Positions 8,807 to 18,415 of a stretch of DNA of 64,000 nucleotides are shown one piece after another. Each line of letters begins with the position of its first letter. The stretch's first letter is position 1. This stretch comes from Spirochaetota bacterium (GTDB taxonomy: Bacteria > Spirochaetota > UBA4802 > UBA5550). The stretch spans positions 62,001 to 126,000 of the forward strand of contig JAGNKX010000001.1 of assembly GCA_017999915.1 (NCBI GenBank), given 5' to 3'. The position numbers were made by a program, and so were the translations under genes. The notes under the pieces are model-generated. The model had not been told where the DNA came from. It saw only the letters and a program-made list of their open reading frames with translations, and made no database searches.

Positions 8807-9712
8807 TTATCGATCGACCGACACATTCCCGTTTCTATAACCCATCTCATCGAATCTTACATCAATATACGGCGTTGCTATGCATTCCAGCGGGAGATAC
8901 ACCGGCCGCGACAGCTTTTGCGTGTTCACTGTCTTGATGAACCTCTTGCACTTGTCGCATACTTCGACCCGGTATTCTTCCTCGTCCTCGATTTCAAAGT
9001 AGCGGAGGGTCTCATGGTCGGTGTTCTCGCAAAACGGACAGAAAACCCTTTTCGAATTCCACCTGTGGCCGCAGAAACCGCAGAGGAGAGAGCGTTTCCC
9101 GTTTTCTTCGAAGATTGACAGCTCGGGCATCGACCCGCAGACCGGGCAGTAGCCCCTGTCCCATTCATTATCCGTATTGAGATACCGGGACATCATCCCG
9201 GCGAACTCGACCAGGGACGGCTTGAGGCTGTTGTATACCACGAAGTCGAGGATGGTCGCGTCGATGTCGAACTCATTCCCAATGGATTTGATGACAGCGT
9301 CATTTTCACTGAGGAAAGCGGGGAAAAGATCCGCCGGGATTATTCGCTTGCTTTCAACGGCGCCGCCGATCTTTTTCGCGGTCCCTGAGATCTCATCGTC
9401 GGCCCCGGCGAGGATCTCGCAGATTTTAGCGAGAAGCGCGCCGGCCGATTTCTCGTCAATGATGAACTCGGGAATGGTAACCAGCGGAAATTGTCCCTTC
9501 GCCTTTGCCGACAAAACCTCATCCGGGATCACGTAATCCGCCAGATCTATGCCGCTCCTGGCATTCTCCTGCTCGACGAATATCTTTTCATACAGGCCCA
9601 GCAGGAGCCCGTAATCCGGTTTTAACCTCCTGACTTCATCAACAGCCCTGCTGATGAAGTCAGGAGTTATTACAGCATGGTTATTCACCGCTTGAACTGG
9701 CATCGTGCTCAC
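8807..9712 (-). CDS. fdhE: Formate dehydrogenase accessory protein FdhE
   Basis: About 300 residues. The C-terminal half carries the FdhE metal-binding region: CPVCGSMPELS, LLCGFCGHRW, CPFCENTDH and a further CDKC pair, i.e. four CXXC pairs forming rubredoxin-like sites. FdhE is needed for maturation or activity of respiratory, Tat-exported formate dehydrogenases in proteobacteria and binds the catalytic subunit. It lies 26 bp after the iron-sulfur subunit gene. The start may be GTG 9712 (GGGAGCGG just upstream) or the ATG three codons later; I kept GTG. Cytoplasmic. Confidence 0.93.
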   Translation of the reverse strand: MSTMPVQAVNNHAVITPDFISRAVDEVRRLKPDYGLLLGLYEKIFVEQENARSGIDLADYVIPDEVLSAKAKGQFPLVTIPEFIIDEKSAGALLAKICEILAGADDEISGTAKKIGGAVESKRIIPADLFPAFLSENDAVIKSIGNEFDIDATILDFVVYNSLKPSLVEFAGMMSRYLNTDNEWDRGYCPVCGSMPELSIFEENGKRSLLCGFCGHRWNSKRVFCPFCENTDHETLRYFEIEDEEEYRVEVCDKCKRFIKTVNTQKLSRPVYLPLECIATPYIDVRFDEMGYRNGNVSVDR

Positions 9713-9738
9713 ACCGCTCCCTTTTTCGCCGTATGCCG

Positions 9739-10428
9739 CTACGCAAGAGACGCGCTATCCGGCTGCTTGTCCATCATCGCATTGTGCTGATACGTTTCGC
9801 GCTTATGGGTGATGAGATAGATCACCCGAACGCTGTCAGCGTCAAGGAGCGAGGCTTCGGGGAATTCCTTTTTAACCACGGCAAGCCTCTTATTCGCCCT
9901 GGCGACCATTTCATCCCTTTCGCCGAAGCTCATGGCGCCGGTGGGACAGGTCTTGACGCACATCGGAATAAGTCCTGCTTCAACGCGCTCAAGGCACATG
10001 TCGCACTTGTTGATGATGCCGGATTTTTCGTTCCGGCGCGGCACGTTGTAGGGACAGTATTCCTTCATCTGAAGAAAACCTTTTTTCGATATCTTTTTCG
10101 TCTTCTCGGTGAAGATGACGGCTCCCGTCCTTTGGTCGATAACAACCGCGCCTTTTATCTCGCCGTCGGCCGCCACCTTGCAGGGAGGCTCGGTGCAATG
10201 ACGGCACTGGTCCGGGAAGAAGTTCCAGAACACCCGGTCCTGTATCTTGAATTCGGTGAACTTGACCACCTTGTAATTGAAGCAGTTGAGATCGGGAGGA
10301 TTCTGGTGGCTCCCCCACCCGAGCTGCGTCGTGTAATTCGCCGGGAATCCCTGCCACTCCTTGCACGCGACCTGGCATCCCCTGCACGCGGTGCATCTTG
10401 ATGTGTCTATAAAAAATGTCTTAGACAT
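9739..10428 (-). CDS. Formate dehydrogenase iron-sulfur (beta) subunit
   Basis: 229 residues, ferredoxin-like FdnH/FdhB family. It starts FIDTSRCTACRGCQVACKEW, then CRHCTEPPC, then CPYNVP...CDMC and CVKTCPTGAMSFG, giving the cysteine groups for four [4Fe-4S] clusters that carry electrons away from the Mo/W site. Unlike E. coli FdnH it has no C-terminal transmembrane helix, which fits a soluble periplasmic subunit carried out by the partner's Tat signal. It overlaps the end of the catalytic subunit gene by 8 bp, indicating tight translational coupling. In Desulfovibrio-type enzymes such a subunit hands electrons to multihaem cytochromes, two of which lie just downstream. Confidence 0.93.
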   Translation of the reverse strand: MSKTFFIDTSRCTACRGCQVACKEWQGFPANYTTQLGWGSHQNPPDLNCFNYKVVKFTEFKIQDRVFWNFFPDQCRHCTEPPCKVAADGEIKGAVVIDQRTGAVIFTEKTKKISKKGFLQMKEYCPYNVPRRNEKSGIINKCDMCLERVEAGLIPMCVKTCPTGAMSFGERDEMVARANKRLAVVKKEFPEASLLDADSVRVIYLITHKRETYQHNAMMDKQPDSASLA

Positions 10429-13400
10429 GGTGTCCTCCCGATTTTATTTCCTTGTATGATAATTCGGTGACCTTGTCGGCCTTCCTGACGTTAACGCAGC
10501 AGGCCTTGTACTCCGGTATCGAGGTGTTGGGGTCTCCGGCCCAGATCGTCAGGCGGTTCGTCGCGTCGCCGATGCCTTTCTTCGTCCATCCGAAGGCGAA
10601 GGGCATGCCCACCAGGTGGATAATCCTGCCCTGGATCCGCAATGGCGTCATCCGTACCGTAACCATCGCCACCGCTTCGACCCTGCCGCGGATGTTTTCC
10701 ACGATAACCGGATCGCCGTTCTTGATCCCCTTCTCGGCTGCCAGCTCCTGGCTCATCTCCACGTAGAGCATCGGCTCCGCCTCAAGCAGGGACGGCACGT
10801 TCCTGGTCTCGCTGCCGCCGCACCAGTGCTCGGTCATGCTGTAGGTGGTGAGCACGATGGGGTAGTTCGGGTCCGCCGGCGCCGCGATCTTGTCCATGTC
10901 GCTCGCGACGATCTTGGCGCAGGGATTGCTGAGCTGCCCGGAGAAGCCGTGGTTCCGTACCGGGGTCTCCACCGGCTCGTAATGCTCCGGGAGGGGGCCA
11001 TCGACCAGGCCAGATCCGAAGAGCTGTCCCAGGCCGTCCTTGAGCATGATAAAGGGATTCTTGCCGCCCTTGACCGCCAGGGGGGGCGCTCCGCCGTCTG
11101 GAACATCGCCCTCCCATTTCATGCCGTCCCAGCGGATGACCGTACGGGAAGGATCCCAGGGCTGGCCGTTCCTGTCGACAGAGGCCCTGTTGTAGAGGAT
11201 CCACCTGTTCATGGGCCAGCACCAGGCGAAGTTCGGGAATATCCCGATCGCCTTCTGGAGCGGTGTCTGCTTCAGGCTTCTCCGCTTCATCCTGTTGCCG
11301 TCCTCGCTGGTGAAGCTCCCGGCATAGAGCCAGTTGAGAGACGCGGTGGAGCCGTCATCGGCAAAATCAGTGAAGCCAGAGAGCTGTTTCCCTTTATTGG
11401 GACCGCTGGTAAACTGGCCGTTTATCCGTTTCGCGATTTCTTCGGCATCATATTTCTTGTACCAGTTCAGGTTGACGATAGGCTCGGGGAACTTGCCTCC
11501 TTCGTCATCATATAAATCTATGACCTCATTCATGATATCGATCATGATCTGACCCATGGACCTGGACTTGCCCCGCGGATCCGTCGCCTTGTTGTGCCAG
11601 AGTATCAGGCGTCCGCTGTTGCTGATGCTTCCCTCTTTCTCGGCCCGGTGGCAGGAGGGGAAGAGGAACACCTCGGTCTTGACCTTCTTCGGGTCAACGC
11701 CGGGACCGTGCCAGAAATCGGTCGTTTCATTCTGGTGTATCTCCGCCATGTAGAGGAAATCGAGGTTGGCCAGCGCCTTTCTGTTCTTGTTCGTATTGGG
11801 CAGTGTGTTGGCCGAGTTGGTGGCCCAGATGGACCCGCCCTTTATTTCCCCCTTCATCATCTTATCGAAAAGATACATGTAGGAGTAGTCGCCGTCATGC
11901 TCGCTCTTCGCGGGATCGCCCTTCGGGAGCCAGCCGTAGCCGAAATCATTCTCCTTGGTGGCTTTCTTGCCGAAATAGGCCTTGAGGAAGCTTACCATGT
12001 ACTTGGGCCTGTTCTGCCACCAGTTGACGCTTTCCGGCTCCTTGCTCACCGGCGTGGTCGCCTTGTTATAATCGGCAAGGGTCTTCATGGCTGCCCTCGG
12101 AAGCGGTAAATATCCTGGCAGAACATTATAGAGGATCGCATGGTCCGTGGTCCCCTGTACGTTCGGCTCGCCCCTGAGCGCCTGGACTCCCCCGCCCGCT
12201 ATGCCTGCATTGCCGAGGAGGAGCTGGATGATGCCGCTGGTGCGGATGTTCTGCACGCCCACGGTGTGCTGGGTCCAGCCCAGGGCGTAGAGGATCGTTC
12301 CCGCCTTGTCCGGTTTCCCCGTCGCCGCATAAGCTTCATACACCTTCTGGAGGTTCTCCGCCGACACGCCGGTGATTTCCGAAACCTTCCCGACGGTATA
12401 CCGCGCGTAGTGCCTGCGCAGTATCTGCATGACGCAGCGCGGGTTCTGGAGGGTCGGGTCTTTCTTCACGTTGCCCTTGTCGTCCAGCTCGAACTGCCAG
12501 TCCTTCTTGTTGTAGATCCTGGTCTTGGGATCATAGCCCGCGAAGAGGCCGTTGTTGAAGTTGTATCCCGGGCCCACGATGAAGGAGGCGTTGGTATAGT
12601 CATTGACATATTCTTTGAAATACAAGTTTTTCTCGAGAATGTAGTTGATCATCCCGCCCATGAAGGCGATGTCCGTTCCCGAACGGAGGGGAACATGGAA
12701 GTCTGACCGCGCGGAGGTCCGGGAGAACTTCGGGTCAACGTGGATGATCACGGCACCCCTTTCCTCTTTAGCCTTCATGACCCACTTGAAGCAGATGGGA
12801 TGGTGCTCGGCGGCATTGCTGCCGATGATGAGACAGCAGTCGGTGTTCTTGATATCGATCCAGTGATTCGTCATTGCGCCCCGTCCAAATGATTCCGCCA
12901 AACTGGCGACAGAGGGGCTGTGTCAAATACGGGCCTGGTGATCCATATTGACGATACCCAGGGCGCGCTGCGCCTGGACCACTACCGAGGCTTCCTCATT
13001 GCTCATCTGGGAGGAGCCGGCGTGAAACATCGCCTCCAGACGGTTGACCGTCTGACCGGCGGCGTTCTTTTCAATAAAATGCTTGTCTCGCGTGGTCTTG
13101 ATACGGCGGGCGACCTGCTCGACCATCCAGCCGTAGCTCTTCTCTTCCCACTTGTCGCTGAAGGGAGCGCGGTACAGGGGCTTCAGCACGCGGTGGTCGC
13201 TGTTTATCATCGACAGCATCGTCGACCCCTTCGCGCACAGGGCGCCTTCACTGACAGGATAGCCCGGATCGCCTTCTGTGCTTACCACTTCGCCGCATTT
13301 GACATGGGCTATAAAATGGCAGCTTACGGAACAGAATGGACATATCGATATGACTTCCTTTGCCCCTTTTATTTTAAGTTTTTTAGCGTATGATTCCGTG

Positions 13401-13489
13401 ACCAGTAAATTCACGCCAAGGCCGCCCAGGGCTACCACCCCGGCCCCGGCGCCGGCCATCTTCAGCAAATCCCGGCGCGTATACTTCAT
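10421..13489 (-). CDS. fdnG: Tat-exported selenocysteine formate dehydrogenase catalytic subunit
   Basis: Molybdopterin (Mo or W) enzyme oxidising formate to CO2 on the periplasmic side. It is one reading frame of 1023 codons in which the TGA at 12923-12925 is read as selenocysteine (residue 189): the flanks NMDHQARI and HSPSVASLAESFGRG match the conserved Sec site of FdnG/FdoG, and a hairpin follows at once. The N-terminus MKYTRRDLLKMAGAG is a twin-arginine signal; a [4Fe-4S] site CPFCSVSCHF comes at about residues 47-56. The C-terminal domain has the MGD-binding signature (MTEHWCGG). ATG 13489 is preferred over an upstream start because AGGAGG lies eight bases before it. Operon: fdnG, iron-sulfur subunit, fdhE. 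Confidence 0.95.
12894..12925 (-). promoter_or_regulatory. UGA selenocysteine codon with bacterial SECIS-type hairpin (fdnG)
   Basis: Reading leftward, TGA occupies 12925-12923; 12 bases later GTCGCC (12910-12905) and GGCGGA (12899-12894) form a short stem around the loop AGTTT. Bacterial SECIS elements stand at this distance and bind SelB, with a small loop containing G and U residues. The stem has one wobble and one terminal mismatch. Confidence 0.8.
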
Positions 13490-13564
13490 TCTAAAACCTC
13501 CTGGAAGTTTTTGTTTCTTAATAATAGGACGTATGAATACTAACAAATTTGTAGAAAGTGTTAT

Positions 13565-13680
13565 TGTCAATATTAATTTTTTAATAGTCATTTGTGCAAA
13601 TATGTTAATATTAACAGGTCAATTATTTATATATGTTCTGTTATAATTAACACATTGCTTGATGTGTCACATTAATAAAA
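13565..13680 (-). promoter_or_regulatory. Upstream region of fdnG with blocks shared with the second formate dehydrogenase gene
   Basis: Three blocks recur upstream of the gene at 13835-16531: a T/A-rich block starting TGTCAATATTAATTTT (13565-13592), the perfect palindrome TGTTAATATTAACA (13603-13616), and TTGATGTGTCACATTAA (13659-13675). Counterparts are at 16639-16666, 16677-16690 and 16701-16717. The spacing between palindrome and third block differs (56 versus about 25 bp). The palindrome lies 114-127 bp before the fdnG start. A shared regulator is the simple reading; the protein is unknown. Confidence 0.55.
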
Positions 13681-13739
13681 GCCAGGTTGTATCGATGGAA
13701 ATCGGGATGAATGTGATTCAGTGGGATAACGAAACAATG

Positions 13740-13778
13740 TAAAAAAACGCCATGCCGGCAATCTATGCCGGCATGGCG
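13740..13778 (-). terminator. Intrinsic terminator of the second formate dehydrogenase gene
   Basis: On the minus strand the stem CGCCATGCCGGCA pairs perfectly with TGCCGGCATGGCG (13 bp) around five bases and is followed by seven T residues (A run at 13741-13747 on the plus strand). It lies 57 bp after the stop of the gene at 13835. A textbook Rho-independent terminator. Confidence 0.93.
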
Positions 13779-13834
13779 CGCTGTAATTCCAGTACTATTC
13801 TGACTCCCGGCTCAATGCCGGTTCGGATTAATGC

Positions 13835-16531
13835 TTATCCCAGCTTATCGATTCTCACGGCGCAGGCCTTGTATTCCGCCGTCTTGGTAGTGGGATCGAA
13901 GGCCGGGTTTGTCAACCAGTTGGCGCACCCTTCCCGGAAATGGAAGGCCATCCAGACGAGTCCCTTCGGCACCTGGTCCGTCACATTGGCCCTGACAACG
14001 ACCTCGCCCCGGCGCGATTTCACCGAGATCTTTTCGCCATGTTCGATGCCTTTTTCCCTGGCGTCGGCCGGGGAAATATCCGCCGTTTCCTCGGGGAGAA
14101 GGACATTGATCCCTTCGCATCGCCCTGTCTGGGTCCGCGTATGATAATGATAGAGACGGCGGCCCGTGGAGAGAACCATGGGATATTCCTTGTCCGGAAC
14201 TTCCGCCGGCGGTATCCAATCGATGGCCTTCAGCACGCCCTTGCCGCTCGTGAAATGGCCGTCCCGGTGCAGGAAGGCCGTGCCCGGATGCTCCACGTTC
14301 GGGCAAGGCCACTGGAGTCCGTCGTTTTCGATTCTCGCGAACTTGATGCCCGCGAGGGACGGTGCCAGCTGAGACACCTCGTTGTCCCATATCTCCTGCC
14401 CGCTGTCCGATACCCAGGTATGGCCCATCCTGCGGGCGATCTCCCGGAATATCCACCAGTTCGGCTTGGCCTCGCCGGGGGCCTTGCTTGCCGTGCGTAC
14501 GCGGTTGACCCGGCGCTCGCTGCTGGTAAAGGTCCCGTCATTCTCGCTCCAGGCCGCGGCCGGGAGGACGACATGGGCGAAGCGCGTCGTTTCCGTAAGG
14601 AAGATGTCCTGGCATACAAGGAACTCCGCCGATTCCAAGCAGTGCTCCACATGCTTGATGTCCGGCTCGGTATTGGCCAGGTTTTCTCCGAAGACATAGA
14701 ACCCCTTTACCTTGCCGGAAATGAGCCCATCGAGCATCTGGGGTATCATGATCCCCGGCTTGTCGGGAAGCTTCGCGACGTTCCAGGCCTTCTCGAATTT
14801 CTGCCGGGCCTCGGCGTTGTCCACCTTCTGGTACCCGGGGAAGACATTGGGCAGGGCGCCCATGTCGCAGGCGCCCTGGACGTTGTTCTGGCCCCGCAGG
14901 GGGTTGACGCCGCCGAGCTCGAAACCGACATTGCCGAGAAGCATCTGGAGGTTGGCGCAGGACATGACGTTGTTGACGCCGCATACGTGCTCCGTGATAC
15001 CCAGGGTGTACATGAGCGCGGCGGGCTTAACGGAGGCCATGCGCCGGGCCACGTCACGGATCATATCGGCGGACACGCCGCTGATCTCCGCCGCCTTTTC
15101 CGGCGGGTATTCCATCACCTTCTTTTTAAGCTCGTCAAATCCCGTGGTGAAGGAATCCACGTAGTTCTTGTCATAGAGATTCTCTGTTATCAGGACGTTC
15201 ATCAGGCCGTTGAAAAAAGCCACGTCAGAGCCGACCTTGAGGGGAACGTGGAGCTCCGCGAAATCGCAGAGGTCCGTCCGCCGGGGATCGACGACGATGA
15301 GCCGTCCGCCGTCGAGAACCGCATCCTTGACGAAGGTGGAAGCGACGGGATGGGCCTCGGTCATGTTGGAACCGACAACCATGATCATCTTGGCGTTTTT
15401 AAAATGTGCGAATGAATTCGTCATTGCTCCGGAGCCGAAAGAGGTCGCCAGACCGGCGACAGTCGGAGCGTGTCAAGTTCGGGCACAGTGATCGATATTG
15501 TTCGTGCCGAAGGCCGCGCGGAACAGCTTCTGCATCTGGTAGGAGTCTTCGTTTATGCTCCTGGCGCAGCTGACGCCGGCTATGGCGTCGGGGCCGTCCT
15601 TCGCGATGATCCCCTTGAATTTCGAGGCGACGAGGTCCAGGGCCTCATCCCAGGACGCCGTGCGGAACTCCCCGTTCTTTTCCCGTATGAGGGGGGTTTT
15701 AAGCCTTTCTTCGGAATATATGAAATCGTAGGCGAAGCGCCCCTTGACGCAAAGCCTTCCCTGATTGGGCTCGGCGTCCTCCACGGCGGTCACCTTGGTG
15801 ATTTTACCGTCCTTGACATGGAGGAGCTGCTGGCATCCAACGCCGCAGTATGGGCAGGTGGTGCGTATTTTTTGGGTCTCCCAGGGCCTTCCCTTGCCCT
15901 TCCCCTTCTTTTCGATCAGGGCGCCCACCGGGCAGACCTGGACGCACTGCCCGCAGAAGACGCAGTCGCTGTCCAGGTAAGTCGAATCGCCGCCGGTGAC
16001 GATCTTGCTTTTGGGGCCGCGATAGCCCTGCGATATCGCCCGGTTGACGACGACCTCATTGCAGGCCTGTACGCACTTACCGCAGAGGATGCAGCGGCTG
16101 AAGTCGCGGATAATGAAGGGATTGCTGTCCTCAGTGGCAGGAAATTCCTTCTTTTGAGGAAACTTCAACTCGGTTATCTTATACTGATAGGCCAGGTCCT
16201 GGAGGCTGCAGCTTCCGTTGGCCTCGCAGACAATGCAGTCATGGTGGCCGCTGGCCAGGAGCAGCTCGATGGTCATTTTCCTTGACGTGTGGATCCGCTC
16301 GTTGTCCGTGATAACCTCCATTCCGGGGGTGACCGGCGTGGAGCAGGAAGCCATCAGGGACCGGGCGCCTTTGACATCGACCAGGCAGATACGGCACGCG
16401 CCGGTCGGGGTGGAGCCCTTCAGGTTACAGAGGGTGGGGATGTATACCCCGCTCGTCCGGGCCGCTTCCAGTATTGTCTGTCCTTCTTTAAAGGCGGTTT
16501 CTATTCCGTTTAGGATAAAAGTCTCACTCAT
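13835..16531 (-). CDS. fdhA: Selenocysteine formate dehydrogenase with NuoG-like iron-sulfur N-terminus
   Basis: One frame of 899 codons with Sec353 encoded by TGA at 15473-15475; the flanks NIDHCART and HAPTVAGLATSFGSG match Sec-type formate dehydrogenases. Domains: [2Fe-2S] ferredoxin (C residues around YIPTLCNL and GACRICLV, 30-70), NuoG-type His/Cys site HHDCIVCEANGSCSLQ, two [4Fe-4S] motifs CILCGKCVQAC and CVFCGQCVQVCP, the catalytic domain's own cluster CPYCGVGCQQ, then MGD-binding domains. No signal peptide, so cytoplasmic. Such subunits pair with NADH-, ferredoxin- or hydrogenase-type partners; none is encoded here. GGAGGAG before ATG 16531 supports the start. A terminator follows at 13740-13778, so it is monocistronic. 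Confidence 0.95.
15444..15475 (-). promoter_or_regulatory. UGA selenocysteine codon with SECIS hairpin (fdhA)
   Basis: TGA at 15475-15473; 12 bases later the perfect 6-bp stem GTCGCC/GGCGAC (15460-15455 and 15449-15444) encloses the loop GGTCT. The same GGUCU loop is present in the well-studied E. coli fdhF SECIS. Strong support for selenocysteine insertion rather than a stop. Confidence 0.9.
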
Positions 16532-16970
16532 ACTCTCCTCCAAGACTTGTTTTCAATGGAACTTCTGTATCATACTTTTTCATGACAGTCACATTTTTGG
16601 TCATGAATCTATTACAATGAAATTGCGACGGGTGACATCGTCAATAGTTATTTTTTAATATTCATTCATTATATTATGTTAATTTTAACATGACATTTTC
16701 ATTGATGTATCATGTTAAAAATAAATATGCAAAGATTTGATATAGTTTAGTTGGATAAATAGCTCCAAATAATAATAAATAATCATAAATAGTGCTATTA
16801 TTGATTGACATTCTATGTTATAATAAACATGTGTCAATATATATAATTATTTTCTCCTAGCGTACCTCATCCCCATGGATATCTAACAGCATCCATACGC
16901 TTCTTGGCTTGGATCGGATTTCGGTGGTGAAAATTCTTTGGTCGCAAATCAATAAAAAGTTTGATCAATC
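16532..16970. promoter_or_regulatory. 439-bp divergent control region between fdhA and modA
   Basis: No gene. The left part holds the blocks shared with the fdnG upstream region: 16639-16666, the palindrome ATGTTAATTTTAACAT (16676-16691) and TTGATGTATCATGTTAA (about 16701-16717). Further right is a second structure, ATTGACA (16804-16810) and its exact reverse complement TGTCAAT (16832-16838), enclosing ATGTT/AACAT (16815-16819, 16826-16830). The segment is very AT-rich and must hold promoters for both directions. I found no clear match to the E. coli ModE box. Confidence 0.55.
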
Positions 16971-17723
16971 ATGAAGATGAACAGTATCGTAATTTTTTTA
17001 ATTGTATTCTGCTTCGCCCTATCAACCGGACCGATCGCAGCGGCTGATATCGACCTATCCGTTGCGGCCAGCCTCAAGGAGGCAGTCACGGAACTATCAA
17101 ATAATTTCGCGAAAAAGAATCATCCTGTTGCATTCCGGATAAACACCGGCGCCTCAGGGGCGCTGGCAAAGCAGATCGAAAACGGCGCTCCCTGTGATCT
17201 GTATATCTCCGCCAATGCCGAATGGACTGATTATCTAAGGGAAAAAAAGCTGGTCGATGCCGGCACCATCGCCACTTTCGCCTTCAATACACTGGTTTTC
17301 ATAGCCAAACCCGGGATAAAAGCGGCCAGGCTGGAGGATCTGGTCAAACTGAAAAGGATAGCCATCGGCAGCCCGAGGAGCGTTCCCGCCGGTCAGTACG
17401 CCGTCGAGGCCTTCAGGAAGAAAAAACTGGACAAGCAGCTTGCCCGTAAGCTGGTGATGACAAAGGATGTTCGTGAATGCCTGTTGTATGCGGAGCGCGG
17501 CGAAGTCGACGGGGCCTTTGTCTATAAAACCGACGCGGAGATCATGGGCGACACCGTGAAGGTCCTTTTTACCGTGCCGCAGTCATTATACCCGCGGGTA
17601 ACCTATACGATGGCGCTTACAATAACAGGGGCCGGGAAAAAAGAAGCGGCCGCCTTCCATAGGTTCATGCAATCCGCGAACGCGAAGAAGGTTCTTTCGA
17701 AATACGGCTTTAAGGTACAATAA
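16971..17723 (+). CDS. modA: Molybdate/tungstate ABC transporter, substrate-binding protein
   Basis: 250 residues. A signal peptide (about 1-24, ending in AAA) precedes a type II periplasmic binding protein beginning DIDLSVAASLKEAVTEL, the ModA pattern; the motifs NTGASGALAKQIENGAPCDLYIS and IGSPRSVPAGQYA hold the ligand-binding Ser and backbone positions of this family. It captures molybdate or tungstate outside the membrane and delivers it to ModB. First gene of modABC, with the modB ATG only 4 bp after its stop. The ribosome site is weak; a second ATG two codons in is possible. Next to two Mo/W formate dehydrogenases. Confidence 0.93.
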   Translation: MKMNSIVIFLIVFCFALSTGPIAAADIDLSVAASLKEAVTELSNNFAKKNHPVAFRINTGASGALAKQIENGAPCDLYISANAEWTDYLREKKLVDAGTIATFAFNTLVFIAKPGIKAARLEDLVKLKRIAIGSPRSVPAGQYAVEAFRKKKLDKQLARKLVMTKDVRECLLYAERGEVDGAFVYKTDAEIMGDTVKVLFTVPQSLYPRVTYTMALTITGAGKKEAAAFHRFMQSANAKKVLSKYGFKVQ

Positions 17724-17727
17724 CACG

Positions 17728-18414
17728 ATGCCTTGTTTCACGCCAGCCGACTATTCGGCAATACTGCTGTCCGTCAAGGTGGCCACCGCGGCCACCCTGC
17801 TCTCGCTTCCCTTCGGGTTCGCCGTGGCCCACCTCATGACGTTCCGGCAATTCCGGGGTAAAATTGTGCTGGATGGCCTTGTCAACCTCCCCCTGACGCT
17901 CCCGCCGGTGGTGGTGGGGTATCTGCTGCTGCTGCTCCTGGGCAGGAACGGGTGGATCGGTAAAACCATACTTCAGCCCCTGGGCATCGAGCTTATCTTC
18001 ACCTGGAAGGCGGCGGTGATAGCCACGGCGGTGGTGGGCTTTCCCCTGATGGTCAGGTCGATCCGCGTCGGCATGGAATCGATCGACCGGGGGCTCATCC
18101 AGGCCTCGCGCACTCTCGGGGCCGGCCGGTTCGATACTGTCATAACGATAATACTGCCCCTTTCCCTGTGGGGGATCATTTCCGGGTCCGTGCTCATGTT
18201 CGCCCGGGGGCTCGGCGAGTTCGGCGCCACCATCATCGTTGCCGGCAACATACCGGGCGTCACCCAGACGATCCCCCTTGCCATTTATGAATACGTAAGC
18301 TCGCCCCACGGCGATACGATGGCCATGATGCTCTGCGCCGTATCCATTACCATCTCCGTCGCGGTCCTCATCTTCCATGAATGGATCGGCAGGCGCACGA
18401 TACGGGCGGTCTGA
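17728..18414 (+). CDS. modB: Molybdate ABC transporter permease
   Basis: 228 residues with five to six hydrophobic helices and the permease loop LIQASRTLGAGRFDTVITI plus ARGLGEFGATIIVAGNIPG, which is typical of ModB/CysT inner-membrane subunits that contact the ATPase. It transports molybdate or tungstate captured by ModA. Lies between modA and modC with 4-bp and 1-bp gaps, so it is surely cotranscribed. Length is normal for the family. Confidence 0.95.
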   Translation: MPCFTPADYSAILLSVKVATAATLLSLPFGFAVAHLMTFRQFRGKIVLDGLVNLPLTLPPVVVGYLLLLLLGRNGWIGKTILQPLGIELIFTWKAAVIATAVVGFPLMVRSIRVGMESIDRGLIQASRTLGAGRFDTVITIILPLSLWGIISGSVLMFARGLGEFGATIIVAGNIPGVTQTIPLAIYEYVSSPHGDTMAMMLCAVSITISVAVLIFHEWIGRRTIRAV

Positions 18415-18415
18415 T

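Noticed and set aside
12901-12926. Frameshift or pseudogene in the first formate dehydrogenase
   Set aside because: The two parts are in the same frame separated by exactly one TGA at the known selenocysteine position, with a hairpin after it.
13940-15415. 491-codon plus-strand frame
   Set aside because: Antisense to the second formate dehydrogenase gene; no ribosome site or family features.
16532-16970. E. coli-type ModE box or cobalamin/moco riboswitch
   Set aside because: No CGTTATATA-type half-sites or riboswitch core sequences could be found by eye.
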